A DNA stretch of 59,252 nucleotides from Clostridiaceae bacterium AM27-36LB (lineage in GTDB: Bacteria > Bacillota > Clostridia > Lachnospirales > Lachnospiraceae): the NCBI GenBank assembly GCA_003480725.1, contig QUJQ01000013.1:1-59252 (forward strand), read 5' to 3'. Below, in pieces: positions 30,550-39,322 of the stretch. The translations under genes and the position numbers were made by a program. The first letter of the stretch is position 1; every line of letters starts with the position of its first letter. The notes below the pieces were generated by a model that saw only the letters and a program-made list of their open reading frames with translations, did no database searches and was not told where the DNA came from.

Positions 30550-32203
30550 ATGGGATATACTATAAGAAACTTTATAGAATCGAACAAATTTCCGGGGATA
30601 CAATTAGTTAGTAATAATTCTGGAATTAATAAAGAGATAAAAGGGGTTCGCATTATCAAAGTTCCAAATATGGAAAATTTTCTGGGGGGGGGGTGAGTTG
30701 CTACTAACTTCTTTGGCGGTTTATGAAAAACTCAATGAGCATATGCTGCTAAATCACCTGGAAGAATTAAATAAAAAGCAGGTAAGCGGATTTGTGGTGA
30801 AAAGAAAGCAAAATACAATACAACAAAATAAGTTATTTGAAACATTATTATGTTTTTGCAACAAACACAGCATACCGGTATTGGAACTTCCACAAAGTGT
30901 CAGCTTTTGGCAAGTTATTAAATATGTACTGTCTCGTACTCAAAGTATTGAAATCGCAAAATTTATTTATTCTAAAATGACACATGATGAAATTAATCAT
31001 TATTTTTCTGAAGGAGCCATTGCTGAAAATACAATGGAGAAAATGCTTGCTAAAGTAGAACTCATACTCGGAAATCCGATGACTTTGTACGATGAAAATC
31101 TTTGTAAGGTATATCCAAACAGCTCAGCAGCAAGTGATTTAATAATTTTAGATGATAGTGAAAAGTATACTCCAAATATCCTGACGCAATATGAATATAT
31201 ACGACAAAAAAGAAACTATGTTGAATATATAAAAAAAATCATCATTCTTGATCAGTGCGATTTTTATTTGGTGATTTCAGAAGTGAACGAGCCATTAACA
31301 GAATTAGATTTTATAACTCTGGAAAATGCGATTTCGGCTATATTATATGTTTTAACTCAAGCTGTGACAGTGAGAAACATAGAGAAAAAATATCATAGAG
31401 ATTTGGAATATCGAATGTTAAATGGTTCATTGTCTGGTGAAGAAGAAGACGAGGTTGCAGACCTGCTTAAGCTCAATACAACAGATGAATATCAGGTTAT
31501 CATTTTTTATTTGAAATCTGAGATTTCCAAGGAAAGTTTTAGTGCTATTCAAAGGAAAGAAACGGAGCAATTAGAAAAGGAAATTCTAAAATTTGCACCG
31601 ATAGAGTATATTTATTTTACTACGAATCGAATCATATATATCCATAAGAGAAACCCAAAAGAAGGTAAAACGGATTTAAGAAGAAGATTTGAGGTGCTTC
31701 AAAAAGAGATTCAGAATCAATTGACCGAAAAACAAGTAAAACTTGAACTTATAATTGGTATAGGAAGAAGAGTCAAAGGATATCATAATTTGAAAGAATC
31801 TTTTGAAGGTTCTAAAATTGCAATCCAATATATAGATGTTATTAGGAAAATAACAGGAGATGTAAATAAATCTGTGGTGGAGTGTTCAAACTTAGGTTTT
31901 TTTCAAATCTTTGCCAATATTAGGGATAAAAATCAAATGAGAACCTATATTCCAGATGCAGTGAATGAGATTCATCAGTATGATATCAAAAAAAATGGAG
32001 AACTGGTCAATACTTTGGAATGTTATCTGAATCATAAACAAAGCATTCGGAAGACTTCAGAGTTAATGTGTGTACATTCCCGGACGGTTACCTATCGCTT
32101 GCAGAAAATTGTAGAGCTAACAGGAATGGATTTTGATAATATAGCCGAGATGTTAGCTGTCCGGAACGGAATTATAATATTGAAAATAATAGAGCAGTTA
32201 TAA
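30550..32203 (+). CDS. PucR-type transcriptional regulator, frame interrupted at a G10 tract (phase-variable candidate)
   Basis: ATG at 30550 opens a frame (GYTIRNFIESNKFPGIQLVS, KEIKGVRIIKVPNMENFLGG) that hits TGA at 30694 directly after ten G. The remaining 501 residues continue one frame over as GELLLTSLAVYEKLNEHMLL. With nine G (or twelve) the joined protein would have about 550 residues. The N-terminal PucR domain leads into a GGDEF-like middle, then the C-terminal HTH_30 domain (VNTLECYLNHKQSIRKTSEL, VHSRTVTYRLQKIVELTGMD). The assembled sequence is therefore in the OFF state. It precedes the big surface-protein gene and may control it. Sequencing error at the homopolymer is the alternative. 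Confidence 0.8.
30684..30693 (+). repeat. Poly-G tract (G10) inside the PucR-type gene
   Basis: Ten consecutive G lie at the point where the two reading frames of the regulator meet. In a moderately AT-rich genome such a tract is unlikely by chance and is a classical slipped-strand switch. Loss of one G restores L-G-G-G-E-L-L-L-T. Confidence 0.85.
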
Positions 32204-32210
32204 AAAAGAA

Positions 32211-32242
32211 GCGGATCACATTATGTGATCCGTTTCCTTTTT
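32211..32242 (+). terminator. Terminator after the PucR-type gene
   Basis: CGGATCACA and TGTGATCCG pair with a 3-nt loop and are followed by TTTCCTTTTT. This separates the regulator transcript from the surface-protein gene. Confidence 0.8.
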
Positions 32243-32296
32243 GTAACTGGTGCAATTGAAACAAAAAAACACCTGTAATTTTTCCTTATATGTACA

Positions 32297-32326
32297 TTAC
32301 AGATCATTGTAGTCACATTGTATAAT
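32297..32326 (+). promoter_or_regulatory. Possible promoter of the surface-protein gene
   Basis: TTACAG (32297-32302) and TATAAT (32321-32326) are separated by 18 nt. The -10 is perfect and the -35 weak, as expected for an activator-dependent promoter. The 217-nt gap between the terminator and the ATG is otherwise free of genes and AT-rich. Confidence 0.4.
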
Positions 32327-32420
32327 ATTCAATTAATGGTGTTATATTCTATGTAAATGAGAATACACCTCCGGCAGCTGTGTCTGCAGGGTATGATAAC
32401 ATTATGAAACAGGTGATAAA

Positions 32421-35400
32421 ATGAAAAAACGAATTATGGCAGGCATCATGGCTACTATGATGGTCTTAACCATGATGCAGACCACCGCATTTGCGGAATC
32501 GGAAGAAACGAATAAACCATCTACTGAAACGATATGTGAAGTGTCTGACGATACGACAGAGTTGAGTTCTCAGGAAGAAGGCGTTGAAAGCGGCGGCAAG
32601 CCCGGCGAAGCAGACGCGTCCTTCGACACTGAGGATGAACAACATGCAAAAACGGAAGAATCGTCCGAAACAGACAGCGAGAAAGCAAAAATAGATGCAG
32701 CCGTTGGCACGAAGAACGACGAACGTGTGGAAACAGAAGAATCGTCTGAAACAGATAGCGTAACAGGTAAATCAGACGCATCGCTCGACATCGAGGATGA
32801 AGAGCAGGTGACAACAGAAGAGTCATCTGAAACGGTCAGCGAAGTAAGTGAAGAGGCGTTATCAGAAGAAGATGCAATCGCACCGATTGCGGAGACAAAC
32901 TATGAAGTATCCAACGACAGTGAACTCATAGATGCGTTAAATAACATCCAAGCAAGCACTGAGACTGAAGCAACCATTGTGCTAAAAGCAGATGTAACCG
33001 TACAGAGCACTTCTGGAGGAAGTTATACTGCATCCTTTGGTGTGACCGGTAAGCATATTACTGTGAAAAGCGATGAGGGAGAAATGAAGAAACTCTCCTT
33101 TCTTTCTTACGGTGTTCTGAACGGTGACTGCACATTTGATAATGTCAATGTGACCGGCAGCAGACTGTTCTGCAACGGATACCGGACGATTTTCACCGAA
33201 AACGGTCAGATCCATTTAAGCGAAACACTCTACGGCGGCGGCTACAAAACCACAGTGAACAGCACTTATGTAGTGATTGCCGCCAGCGGCTATATCAACC
33301 CGTCTTCTTCCAGCGGTCTGCACGATGTGATCGGCGGCTCCTATCAGGGCAGTGTTGAGGGTGATACCTATTTGGAAATCACGGGCGATATTCAAATGCA
33401 GGGCGGCAACCACCTGAACCCCGGCTGTATGAAGGGCGACGGAACCAGCGGCGACGGCAGGGATGTGCCCGATGTCTATGTTGGCGGCAATGCTACGCTG
33501 ATTTATGACAACAAAAATAGTACCGCTGCGTCTCCTGCAATTGAAGGCACATACGGCTGCGAAATGAAGGGAGATGTCACGCTGGATGTTCGTGCAGGCA
33601 GTGTAGCGGGCATTGTCGGTACGGAGGAACCGGTCGATAAATCCATCATTCGCGGTAATTTGCATATCATTGCAGGTAATCCTGCTTATGAGAATACCGA
33701 TCAGGTTCTGCGATTAGGTAGCAACTGGCCGATTATTGGCGCAGGCAATAGCTTTGCTCTCTATCCCGGTGCTGTGGGCAATTATACGGTAGGCGGCAAC
33801 ATTACGATCGACACCTATGAAAATGCATGGGCATGGGACAAAGGAACTACGCCCACATCGTATGATCTGCCGGAAATCTACGGAGCCTTGCGCGGTAACG
33901 TAGGCGGCAATATTACGATCAATGCCCACGGATCTCATGTGCAGAACATTTTCGGTGCAAGCGATTCCGTTGTCCAGGGCTCTGTTACAGTAAATGCAAC
34001 CGATGTTGAGCTGAAAAACAGCGAGTATGATACTGAATATGATGAAGGCTATATTTTCGGTCTGTGGCAAAGAGTCGACCCGGCTACCGCGGTCGGCCCT
34101 GTGACCGTAACGGTAAACGGCGGTGATGTGGGCCTTGTGATGGCTACCGATCAGGAAACTGTACCGGCCGGGTCTTCCATCAATGTCACCGGAAAGCCGA
34201 AAATCCGCTCCGGTATCCGCGGAACGCAGGCAAGCTCCTACTCGACCGAATTCCCGGTTGCCAATGTCTATGCCTGTGAGGCAACCATTCCGTTCATCAA
34301 GGGAATGTCGCAAGTCAATATCACAAACAATTCCGCAGTGACTGCCCATATTATGACCAGCAATGCCGGCTTGATGGTAGAGGAAGGCAGCACCTTGACC
34401 ACGGATAACGGTCAGGTCTGGATTTGGGGCGATACTGTCATTAACGGCACCTGGGAGCAGCTGCACAGCCAGACCGACAATTACAACGATATTTTTGTCA
34501 ACGGCACAACGCAGATCGGCTCCAAAGGCCACCTGATCAATCACGGCACAAGCAACCTGAGTGGTGCGGTAACCAACAATGGCGTAATGGCGCTGATGGG
34601 ACCGGCTTATTTGCAGAATGATTACACCGCCACCAACGGCGAACTGCGGCTGCCGACAATTGCGCCCGGTGCAAATTACGATACCGGTACAATTCCGGTA
34701 CAAATAAATGGACTTTCCACAGGTACAACTACTGTCAACACAGTTGATCCGGCAGACTGGAATACATTGAAAAAACCTATGCTCGGCGACAACTACATTC
34801 TCTCACAGAAAAACACCGATGATCCAGCTCAGGGGGTGTTTCTGCTGGGAAATGAGGATGCCCTGCAAAGCGGCTGGTTTCTTAAACGTATGGCCGATGC
34901 TGACGGCACAGATGACTATTATATGTGGCAGGTGGCCAGCGGAATTCGTATGGTCTTCGATAAAAACGGAGGCGATACAGAGGCCTCTCCACGTGTTATG
35001 CTACAGGAAAAAATAGCGGGTGTTGTAAACCATTTCAATCTTCCTACTGTTGAGCCTACTCGCAGTGGATACAAGTTTACAGGCTGGAACACGAAGGCAG
35101 ATGGCACCGGAGATGTATTTACCGCCGAGACTGATGTAACTGAAAGCATGACAGTATATGCACAGTGGCAGCCTCTCACAAGTAGCGGAAATCTCACAGT
35201 AAGCAAAACAGTTACCGGAAATGCAGGCGACACTTCAACAGAATTTCATTTTACTGTGAAGTTAGATACACCTATAAATGGAACCTATGGAGATATGAGC
35301 TTTACGGATGGAACAGCACTATTGACTTTGAAGCACAATGAGAAAAAGACAGCCACAGGACTTCCGACAGATATTCATTATGAAGTAACGGAAACAGAAG

Positions 35401-35753
35401 CAAACCAAAACGGATATACAACTACCGACGAAAATGCCAGCGGCATTATTGTAAAGGATACTACAGTGGTCGCTTCCTTTACGAATAATAAAAACAGCAA
35501 TACATCAGGCGGTCAACCAACTGGAACCACACCTACACCGGGTAATAACTCAAGTGATAAACCGACTGGAACCACATCCACAAATAGTAATCATTCAGAG
35601 AATATTACCGGACTGGCATCTGGCCCTCAAACAGGGGATCAAAATAATATTACCCTTTGGATTGTCCTTTTGGTTGGTTCGTTACTAGGCTTGACAGGTA
35701 TCGTTAATGTGGTAGTGAAAAAATCCTGGCATCGGGAAAAGTGTACGAAATAA
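32421..35753 (+). CDS. Large LPXTG-like cell-wall surface protein
   Basis: This is a 1110-residue exported protein. A signal peptide (KKRIMAGIMATMMVLTMMQT, TAFA) leads into an acidic Ser/Glu region with three 27-residue repeats (65-145). A long region rich in Gly/Asn/Val with recurring GGN(I/A)T(I/L) steps (residues ~170-800) has the look of a β-solenoid. An InlB-B/Listeria-Bacteroides repeat (YKFTGWNTKADGTGDVFTAE, YAQWQP) spans residues ~840-920. A Cna-B-like domain (LTVSKTVTGNAGDTSTEFHF) follows, then a Thr/Pro/Ser spacer. The C-terminal sorting signal is GPQTGD plus a hydrophobic helix and KKSWHREK. It is probably an adhesin displayed by sortase. It follows the switchable PucR-type gene. 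Confidence 0.85.
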   Translation: MKKRIMAGIMATMMVLTMMQTTAFAESEETNKPSTETICEVSDDTTELSSQEEGVESGGKPGEADASFDTEDEQHAKTEESSETDSEKAKIDAAVGTKNDERVETEESSETDSVTGKSDASLDIEDEEQVTTEESSETVSEVSEEALSEEDAIAPIAETNYEVSNDSELIDALNNIQASTETEATIVLKADVTVQSTSGGSYTASFGVTGKHITVKSDEGEMKKLSFLSYGVLNGDCTFDNVNVTGSRLFCNGYRTIFTENGQIHLSETLYGGGYKTTVNSTYVVIAASGYINPSSSSGLHDVIGGSYQGSVEGDTYLEITGDIQMQGGNHLNPGCMKGDGTSGDGRDVPDVYVGGNATLIYDNKNSTAASPAIEGTYGCEMKGDVTLDVRAGSVAGIVGTEEPVDKSIIRGNLHIIAGNPAYENTDQVLRLGSNWPIIGAGNSFALYPGAVGNYTVGGNITIDTYENAWAWDKGTTPTSYDLPEIYGALRGNVGGNITINAHGSHVQNIFGASDSVVQGSVTVNATDVELKNSEYDTEYDEGYIFGLWQRVDPATAVGPVTVTVNGGDVGLVMATDQETVPAGSSINVTGKPKIRSGIRGTQASSYSTEFPVANVYACEATIPFIKGMSQVNITNNSAVTAHIMTSNAGLMVEEGSTLTTDNGQVWIWGDTVINGTWEQLHSQTDNYNDIFVNGTTQIGSKGHLINHGTSNLSGAVTNNGVMALMGPAYLQNDYTATNGELRLPTIAPGANYDTGTIPVQINGLSTGTTTVNTVDPADWNTLKKPMLGDNYILSQKNTDDPAQGVFLLGNEDALQSGWFLKRMADADGTDDYYMWQVASGIRMVFDKNGGDTEASPRVMLQEKIAGVVNHFNLPTVEPTRSGYKFTGWNTKADGTGDVFTAETDVTESMTVYAQWQPLTSSGNLTVSKTVTGNAGDTSTEFHFTVKLDTPINGTYGDMSFTDGTALLTLKHNEKKTATGLPTDIHYEVTETEANQNGYTTTDENASGIIVKDTTVVASFTNNKNSNTSGGQPTGTTPTPGNNSSDKPTGTTSTNSNHSENITGLASGPQTGDQNNITLWIVLLVGSLLGLTGIVNVVVKKSWHREKCTK
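32613..32855 (+). repeat. Three 81-bp tandem repeats in the surface-protein gene
   Basis: Units start at 32613, 32694 and 32775. Each codes 27 residues with the invariant core TEESSET (DASFDTEDEQHAKTEESSET in unit 1). Units 1 and 3 begin DAS and unit 2 begins DAA. Recombination between units would change the stalk length. Confidence 0.75.
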
Positions 35754-35783
35754 ATAGATTACGATAATTAGCAACAGATTTAA

Positions 35784-35827
35784 AAATCGCTGTAGTCCAG
35801 GAAAACTTGGCTACAGCGATTTTTTTG
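35784..35827 (+). terminator. Terminator of the surface-protein gene
   Basis: AAATCGCTGTAG and CTACAGCGATTT pair across a 15-nt loop and end in seven T. Confidence 0.85.
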
Positions 35828-35859
35828 CTCAATTGCTAAAAGTGGTGCACTTGGAACAA

Positions 35860-36035
35860 AAAAACGGATAAGTCTGGAAGAAAATCTGGTAGATGGTTGT
35901 GTGGAAAAAGATCTTTCCTATCGTAGATTTACAGGGAAAGATAAGAAGACATATGTTTGGATGGATGCAAAAAAATATGTAGATGCGAACGAGAACACGG
36001 CAATTATAACGTTACATAACGAGAAAATAGCCTGA
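35860..36035 (+). pseudogene. C-terminal fragment of a PAS/GGDEF-type signalling protein
   Basis: An open plus-strand stretch reads KRISLEENLVDGCVEKDLSY, then RRFTGKDKKTYVWMDAKKYV, ending in ITLHNEKIA and TGA at 36033. The sequence resembles the C-terminal strand region of PAS-like sensor domains in Lachnospiraceae proteins, though this is a tentative family call. It has no start, and the region before it is the terminator of the surface gene. It is a remnant from deletion. Confidence 0.4.
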
Positions 36036-36109
36036 ATATAAACTAAAAATAAAACAGGAATTTATAAAGAAAGCTCAATAAATGACTGCAAAAGATTAGA
36101 GGTCTAGGC

Positions 36110-36780
36110 ATGAAGAAAAACAGAAGAATAGAAAAGCGAATGATTGCAGCAATACTATGCGTGGCTACTTTGACTTCGCAGATGCATATTGCGGATGCTG
36201 CAGATTTACAGATATCGGATAGCAACACCACTCAGGAACAAGTTTCTTATGGATCTGGCAAAATGGTTTTGAAAATTCAGGAGTGTCGCTAGGAGACACA
36301 AGTGCAGAAGCAAGAGAAAAACAAGCGAAACGATTATTTGGGTATGCGGAAAAAAGTAATATTTCCGGAACGACACAAGTAACAGATGACCTGGGGCATG
36401 CAAGCTTTGCTGAATTAGAGGAAAGAATTTATCTTCTTGCACAAATGGGCAATGCAGAATGTGGTATAGATAAATTTGAATCTGCTCCATTCCTTGTTAA
36501 TATTCCATCTGAAATCAATGGGAATGTAGAATATAATGTAACGATAGAGCCAAAAGCTGAATGGGTTTCTCCCACCAAGCAACCTATTACACCGACCAAT
36601 CCAGATAAGCCAACTCCAACAGATCCGACTCCAACGAAGCCGGATATACCTAATCCTATTCAGAAAATAATAGATTCTGTAAGGACTGGTGATACAACCA
36701 ATATAATTTCCTGGATCTTGATTGCAATTGGAAGTCTTGTGTTAATCATTGTACTTTATAGAAAACGGAAAGAAAAATAA
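36110..36780 (+). pseudogene. Sortase-anchored surface protein, frameshifted after the signal peptide
   Basis: The first frame (36110-36292) encodes a signal peptide (RMIAAILCVATLTSQMHIAD, AADL) and stops. The second frame, open to 36780, carries NSGVSLGDTSAEAREKQAKR, a PT-rich spacer (TNPDKPTPTDPTPTKPDIPN) and a C-terminal anchor VRTGDTTN plus hydrophobic helix and RKRKEK. Joining requires one frame change between 36230 and 36283. Full length would be about 220 residues. It sits beside the large surface protein, so both may have been displayed together. No homopolymer longer than four is at the join, so this looks like decay rather than a switch. Confidence 0.65.
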
Positions 36781-36785
36781 TGCAT

Positions 36786-36819
36786 TTGCGGTCAATTTGT
36801 TATCGACAGTTGACCGCAA
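36786..36819 (+). terminator. Hairpin after the anchored-protein remnant
   Basis: TTGCGGTCAA and TTGACCGCAA are perfect inverted repeats across a 14-nt loop, directly after the stop at 36780. There is no U-run, so it may be a binding site instead. The remaining gap to 37090 holds TGGTGGAAAATCCACCA and TTTCCACCC, the CCACC motifs also found at the element's left end. Confidence 0.45.
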
Positions 36820-37090
36820 GCACGGTATAATAGATGTAGATCTAATAAGAAAACCAAATAATCATTACTGTAAAATGTCAGGTAATGGTAGCCATCATTT
36901 ATATATAGAAGGAACAGGTTGGCTTTACCCTAATGGTGGAAAATCCACCATTTTTCCACCCAAACTGTAATTCCTCAGATGAAAACAGGTTTTCTTATCT
37001 TTTCTGAAATTGACAGAAAAAGCAGTAAAATCAAGTCTTTGAATGACTTTGATTGACATAGAATTCAAGCTATTTTCTGTACCAGGATGA

Positions 37091-37220
37091 ACTCCTAAGA
37101 CTCTATTGTAGGTTCGATTCCTATAGGAGACGCTAAATTTTAGCGGTAATGATTGAAAAAGTCATTGCTGCTTTTTTTGTGTCTTGGGTGGAAATTTCCA
37201 CCCGGAATTGAAAAAACAGC
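37091..37220 (+). repeat. Attachment repeat B: second copy of the tRNA-Arg 3' half with flank
   Basis: ACTCCTAAGACTCTATTGTA starts the same T arm, acceptor strand, terminator and TGGGTGGAAATTTCCACCC palindrome as the copy at 28912. Differences are few (for example one A fewer in the terminator loop). It marks the right end of the integrase-less element. No intact tRNA is on either side, so the gene's 5' half must lie outside the window. Confidence 0.8.
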
Positions 37221-37294
37221 CACAGGGTTAGAACCTGTGACTGCTAAACCGTTTTTGCCCAATCTGTATTTGGATTACTTCGACAAACTTGAAG

Positions 37295-38203
37295 TTAGCG
37301 ATTTCTTTTTCCGGTATTCTCTGTCCCACGAATTTCCTCATGATAGAAATAATCTACGATCACCGGATGTCCCTGCGGGACTCTGCCATAAGGCATTTCA
37401 TTATCCACAAAGGCACAATCATACTTCTTAGCCATTTTCTCAGCTTTTACTTCAAGCGCTTCAAAGTAGCTGCGGTTATGCTTGTTATAGATCTCGTCGT
37501 AAAGTGGTACAAGATCAGGATATTTTCCGGCGATATAATCCATAATTGTCTTTTTGAAACCGCCTCGAAGATTGAGGTTTTCGAGCCAGAACAGATCGCA
37601 CTGATCCTTTACCCGCTCAAAGATTGCTTCAAAATCCGTGATGCCGGGGAATACCGGGGATACGAAACAGACTGTACGGATACCTGCCTTATATACCTGC
37701 TTCATAGCAGCGATACGGTGCTCAATGCTCGAAGCAGAATCCATATCGTTCTTGAAATTTTCATCTAGTGTGTTGATCGACCATGAAACGGTTACACGTC
37801 CAAGCTTCTTCAACAGATCAATATCCCGTACCACAAGATCCGACTTTGTGCAGATCAGAATATCTGCGTCACTGCCGATCAGCTGCTCCAGAAGTTTTCT
37901 GGTATTTCCGAATTGCTCCTCCTGTGGATTGTAGCCATCTGTCACAGAACCGATGACCACCCGCTGTCCGGCATATTTCTTCGGATTTTTAATTTCCGGC
38001 CAATGCTTCACATCAAGGAAAGTGCCCCATTCCTCCTTGTGCCCGGTAAAGCGCTTCATAAAAGAAGCATAGCAATACTTGCAGGCATGTGTACAGCCCA
38101 CATAGGGATTGACCGAGTAACCGCCTACCGGCAGACTAGACTTAGTCATGATATTCTTTGTTTCCACCTCACGAATGAGGATTCCATTTATTACTTCTTC
38201 CAT
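37295..38203 (-). CDS. Radical SAM protein of the spore photoproduct lyase-like (SPL) family
   Basis: This is a 302-residue radical SAM enzyme. The iron-sulfur motif CTHACKYCY is at residues ~38-46 after PVGGYSVNPYVG. Typical SPL-family pieces follow: WPEIKNPKKYAGQRVVIGSV, TDGYNPQEEQF, RVTVSWSINTLDE, and VYKAGIRTVCFVSPVFPGIT. The radiation-repair cysteine context is not evident, so it is a family member of unknown substrate and not spore photoproduct lyase itself. Its start overlaps the end of the next radical SAM gene by 13 nt. Both are behind a MarR regulator in one operon. Confidence 0.8.
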   Translation of the reverse strand: MEEVINGILIREVETKNIMTKSSLPVGGYSVNPYVGCTHACKYCYASFMKRFTGHKEEWGTFLDVKHWPEIKNPKKYAGQRVVIGSVTDGYNPQEEQFGNTRKLLEQLIGSDADILICTKSDLVVRDIDLLKKLGRVTVSWSINTLDENFKNDMDSASSIEHRIAAMKQVYKAGIRTVCFVSPVFPGITDFEAIFERVKDQCDLFWLENLNLRGGFKKTIMDYIAGKYPDLVPLYDEIYNKHNRSYFEALEVKAEKMAKKYDCAFVDNEMPYGRVPQGHPVIVDYFYHEEIRGTENTGKRNR

Positions 38204-38880
38204 GATTTCTGTACCTCTAACACTTTATTAAATTCTTCCGGCATTTCCTGAATCATATTTTCATCCCCTATGATAGGGACAAGGTCTTCCTTCATAAACA
38301 CCGGAATGCCGAGCTTATGTGCCTGGTCCGTCAGAGACCATGCCCATTCCGGCTCCGTATGAATCTTCCTGCTCTGAGCTCCGGTCATGGTGCCAACAAC
38401 GATCCAATTGATTCCGGAAAGGTCAACTATGCCGGGATCATCGAATAACGGCTCAAAGGTAACATGGTAATGTTTTGCTCTGACGTTTTTCCGAAGGGCG
38501 TCGATACGCCACAGTTCTGCTTTCCTCGTCACCGTAACGCCAAACCATGCGTTTTCCAGATCGGTATCAAAATCCAGCAAATCAGGTCGCTTGGTAAGGA
38601 ACAGGAACTGATGCTGCGGATTTTCACGGATCTTTGCAAATACCTCGTCTCTCCATTCCGGCTTCCATCCAGAGAGATCGCTCATGCCGGTAAGAAGAAA
38701 GTTCTGAGGACGTTTCTTTTCCATCATCTTGAGCTTACCCGGAAAGAATTCAGGGTCAGCGAAATCATCAATCATATGCCAGCGTTTCACGTTGTTGCGG
38801 GCATAGCAATATGTACACCCCACTGTGCAGCCAATGACGATATTCATGTTCTGAATCTGATCTTTGATACAAATACTCAT
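38191..38880 (-). CDS. DUF5131-type radical SAM-like protein
   Basis: This 229-residue protein carries GCTVGCTYCYARNNVKRWHM near the N-terminus, i.e. a CxxxCxxC cluster of the radical SAM type. WKPEWRDEVFAKIRENPQHQ, FLFLTKRPDLL, NAWFGVTVTR and FEPLFDDPGIVDLSGINWIV follow. These are features of the DUF5131 (phage Gp37-like) family, which is related to SPL and 7-carboxy-7-deazaguanine synthase-like folds. The ATG at 38880 overlaps the MarR stop (ATGA). Pairing with the SPL-like gene suggests a two-enzyme process, perhaps nucleic-acid related. The substrate is unknown. Confidence 0.75.
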   Translation of the reverse strand: MSICIKDQIQNMNIVIGCTVGCTYCYARNNVKRWHMIDDFADPEFFPGKLKMMEKKRPQNFLLTGMSDLSGWKPEWRDEVFAKIRENPQHQFLFLTKRPDLLDFDTDLENAWFGVTVTRKAELWRIDALRKNVRAKHYHVTFEPLFDDPGIVDLSGINWIVVGTMTGAQSRKIHTEPEWAWSLTDQAHKLGIPVFMKEDLVPIIGDENMIQEMPEEFNKVLEVQKSWKK

Positions 38881-39314
38881 GACTTCTGCCACTCCTCAAG
38901 ATTCTTTCTAATGCGGTCGAGGCATTCCTCAAACCGGGTAATTTCTTCCTCTGAAAAACCTTTGTAGTAAATACTGCCCATCTCATCAGACACAGAATCG
39001 TACTCGCCCTTTAAGGCATGTGCTTTCTCAGTCAGAAACAGGAGCGTTTTCCTTTTGTCCGTTTCAGACTGAACACGGCTTATCAGCCCTTGATTTTCCA
39101 TTCTTTCCAGCATCGTAGTAAGAGATGTTATCGCTAATCCGCATTTAGTCGAGAGTGACCTGATTGAAATACCATCCTTCTGCCACAGCACATAAAGAAT
39201 ACGCCCTTGGGCTCCATTAAACGCATCAATATTCTTTTCACTGAGAATCTTTTCGAAAATCCGGTCTCCAAGCTGTTTTATTTTGGTAACAAGAAATCCT
39301 CCATTCATTTCCAT
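38877..39314 (-). CDS. MarR family transcriptional regulator
   Basis: This 145-residue protein has a winged helix at residues 35-100 (AFNGAQGRILYVLWQKDGIS, IRSLSTKCGLAITSLTTMLE, then RVQSETDKRKTLLFLTEKAH with the wing DKRK). It leads the radical SAM operon and probably represses it. A perfect 12-bp palindrome with a 14-nt spacer lies directly upstream (39323-39360) and overlaps the ribosome binding region, fitting autoregulation. The start ATG 39314 has TAGGAGTTTTTGT upstream. Confidence 0.88.
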   Translation of the reverse strand: MEMNGGFLVTKIKQLGDRIFEKILSEKNIDAFNGAQGRILYVLWQKDGISIRSLSTKCGLAITSLTTMLERMENQGLISRVQSETDKRKTLLFLTEKAHALKGEYDSVSDEMGSIYYKGFSEEEITRFEECLDRIRKNLEEWQKS

Positions 39315-39322
39315 ACAAAAAC

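Larger units (their letters stand above)
28912..37091 (+). mobile_element. Integrase-less element between tRNA-Arg attachment repeats
   Basis: This 8.2-kb segment is bounded by two ~130-bp direct repeats containing the tRNA-Arg 3' half. It carries a parB-derived chimera, an unknown small gene, a PucR-type regulator with a G10 frameshift, a large cell-wall protein, and remnants of a PAS protein and of an anchored protein. No integrase, relaxase or replication gene is present. It may be the residue of an ICE, or a satellite moved by a related integrase in trans. CCACC-rich motifs occur just inside both ends. Confidence 0.6.

Noticed and set aside
32982..34728. Long minus-strand open frames (up to 329 codons) opposite the surface-protein gene, and similar ones opposite hyuA/hyuB, virD4 and the relaxase.
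   Set aside because: They have no ribosome binding sites, have low-complexity or family-less products, and lie opposite well-supported genes whose codon pattern explains them.
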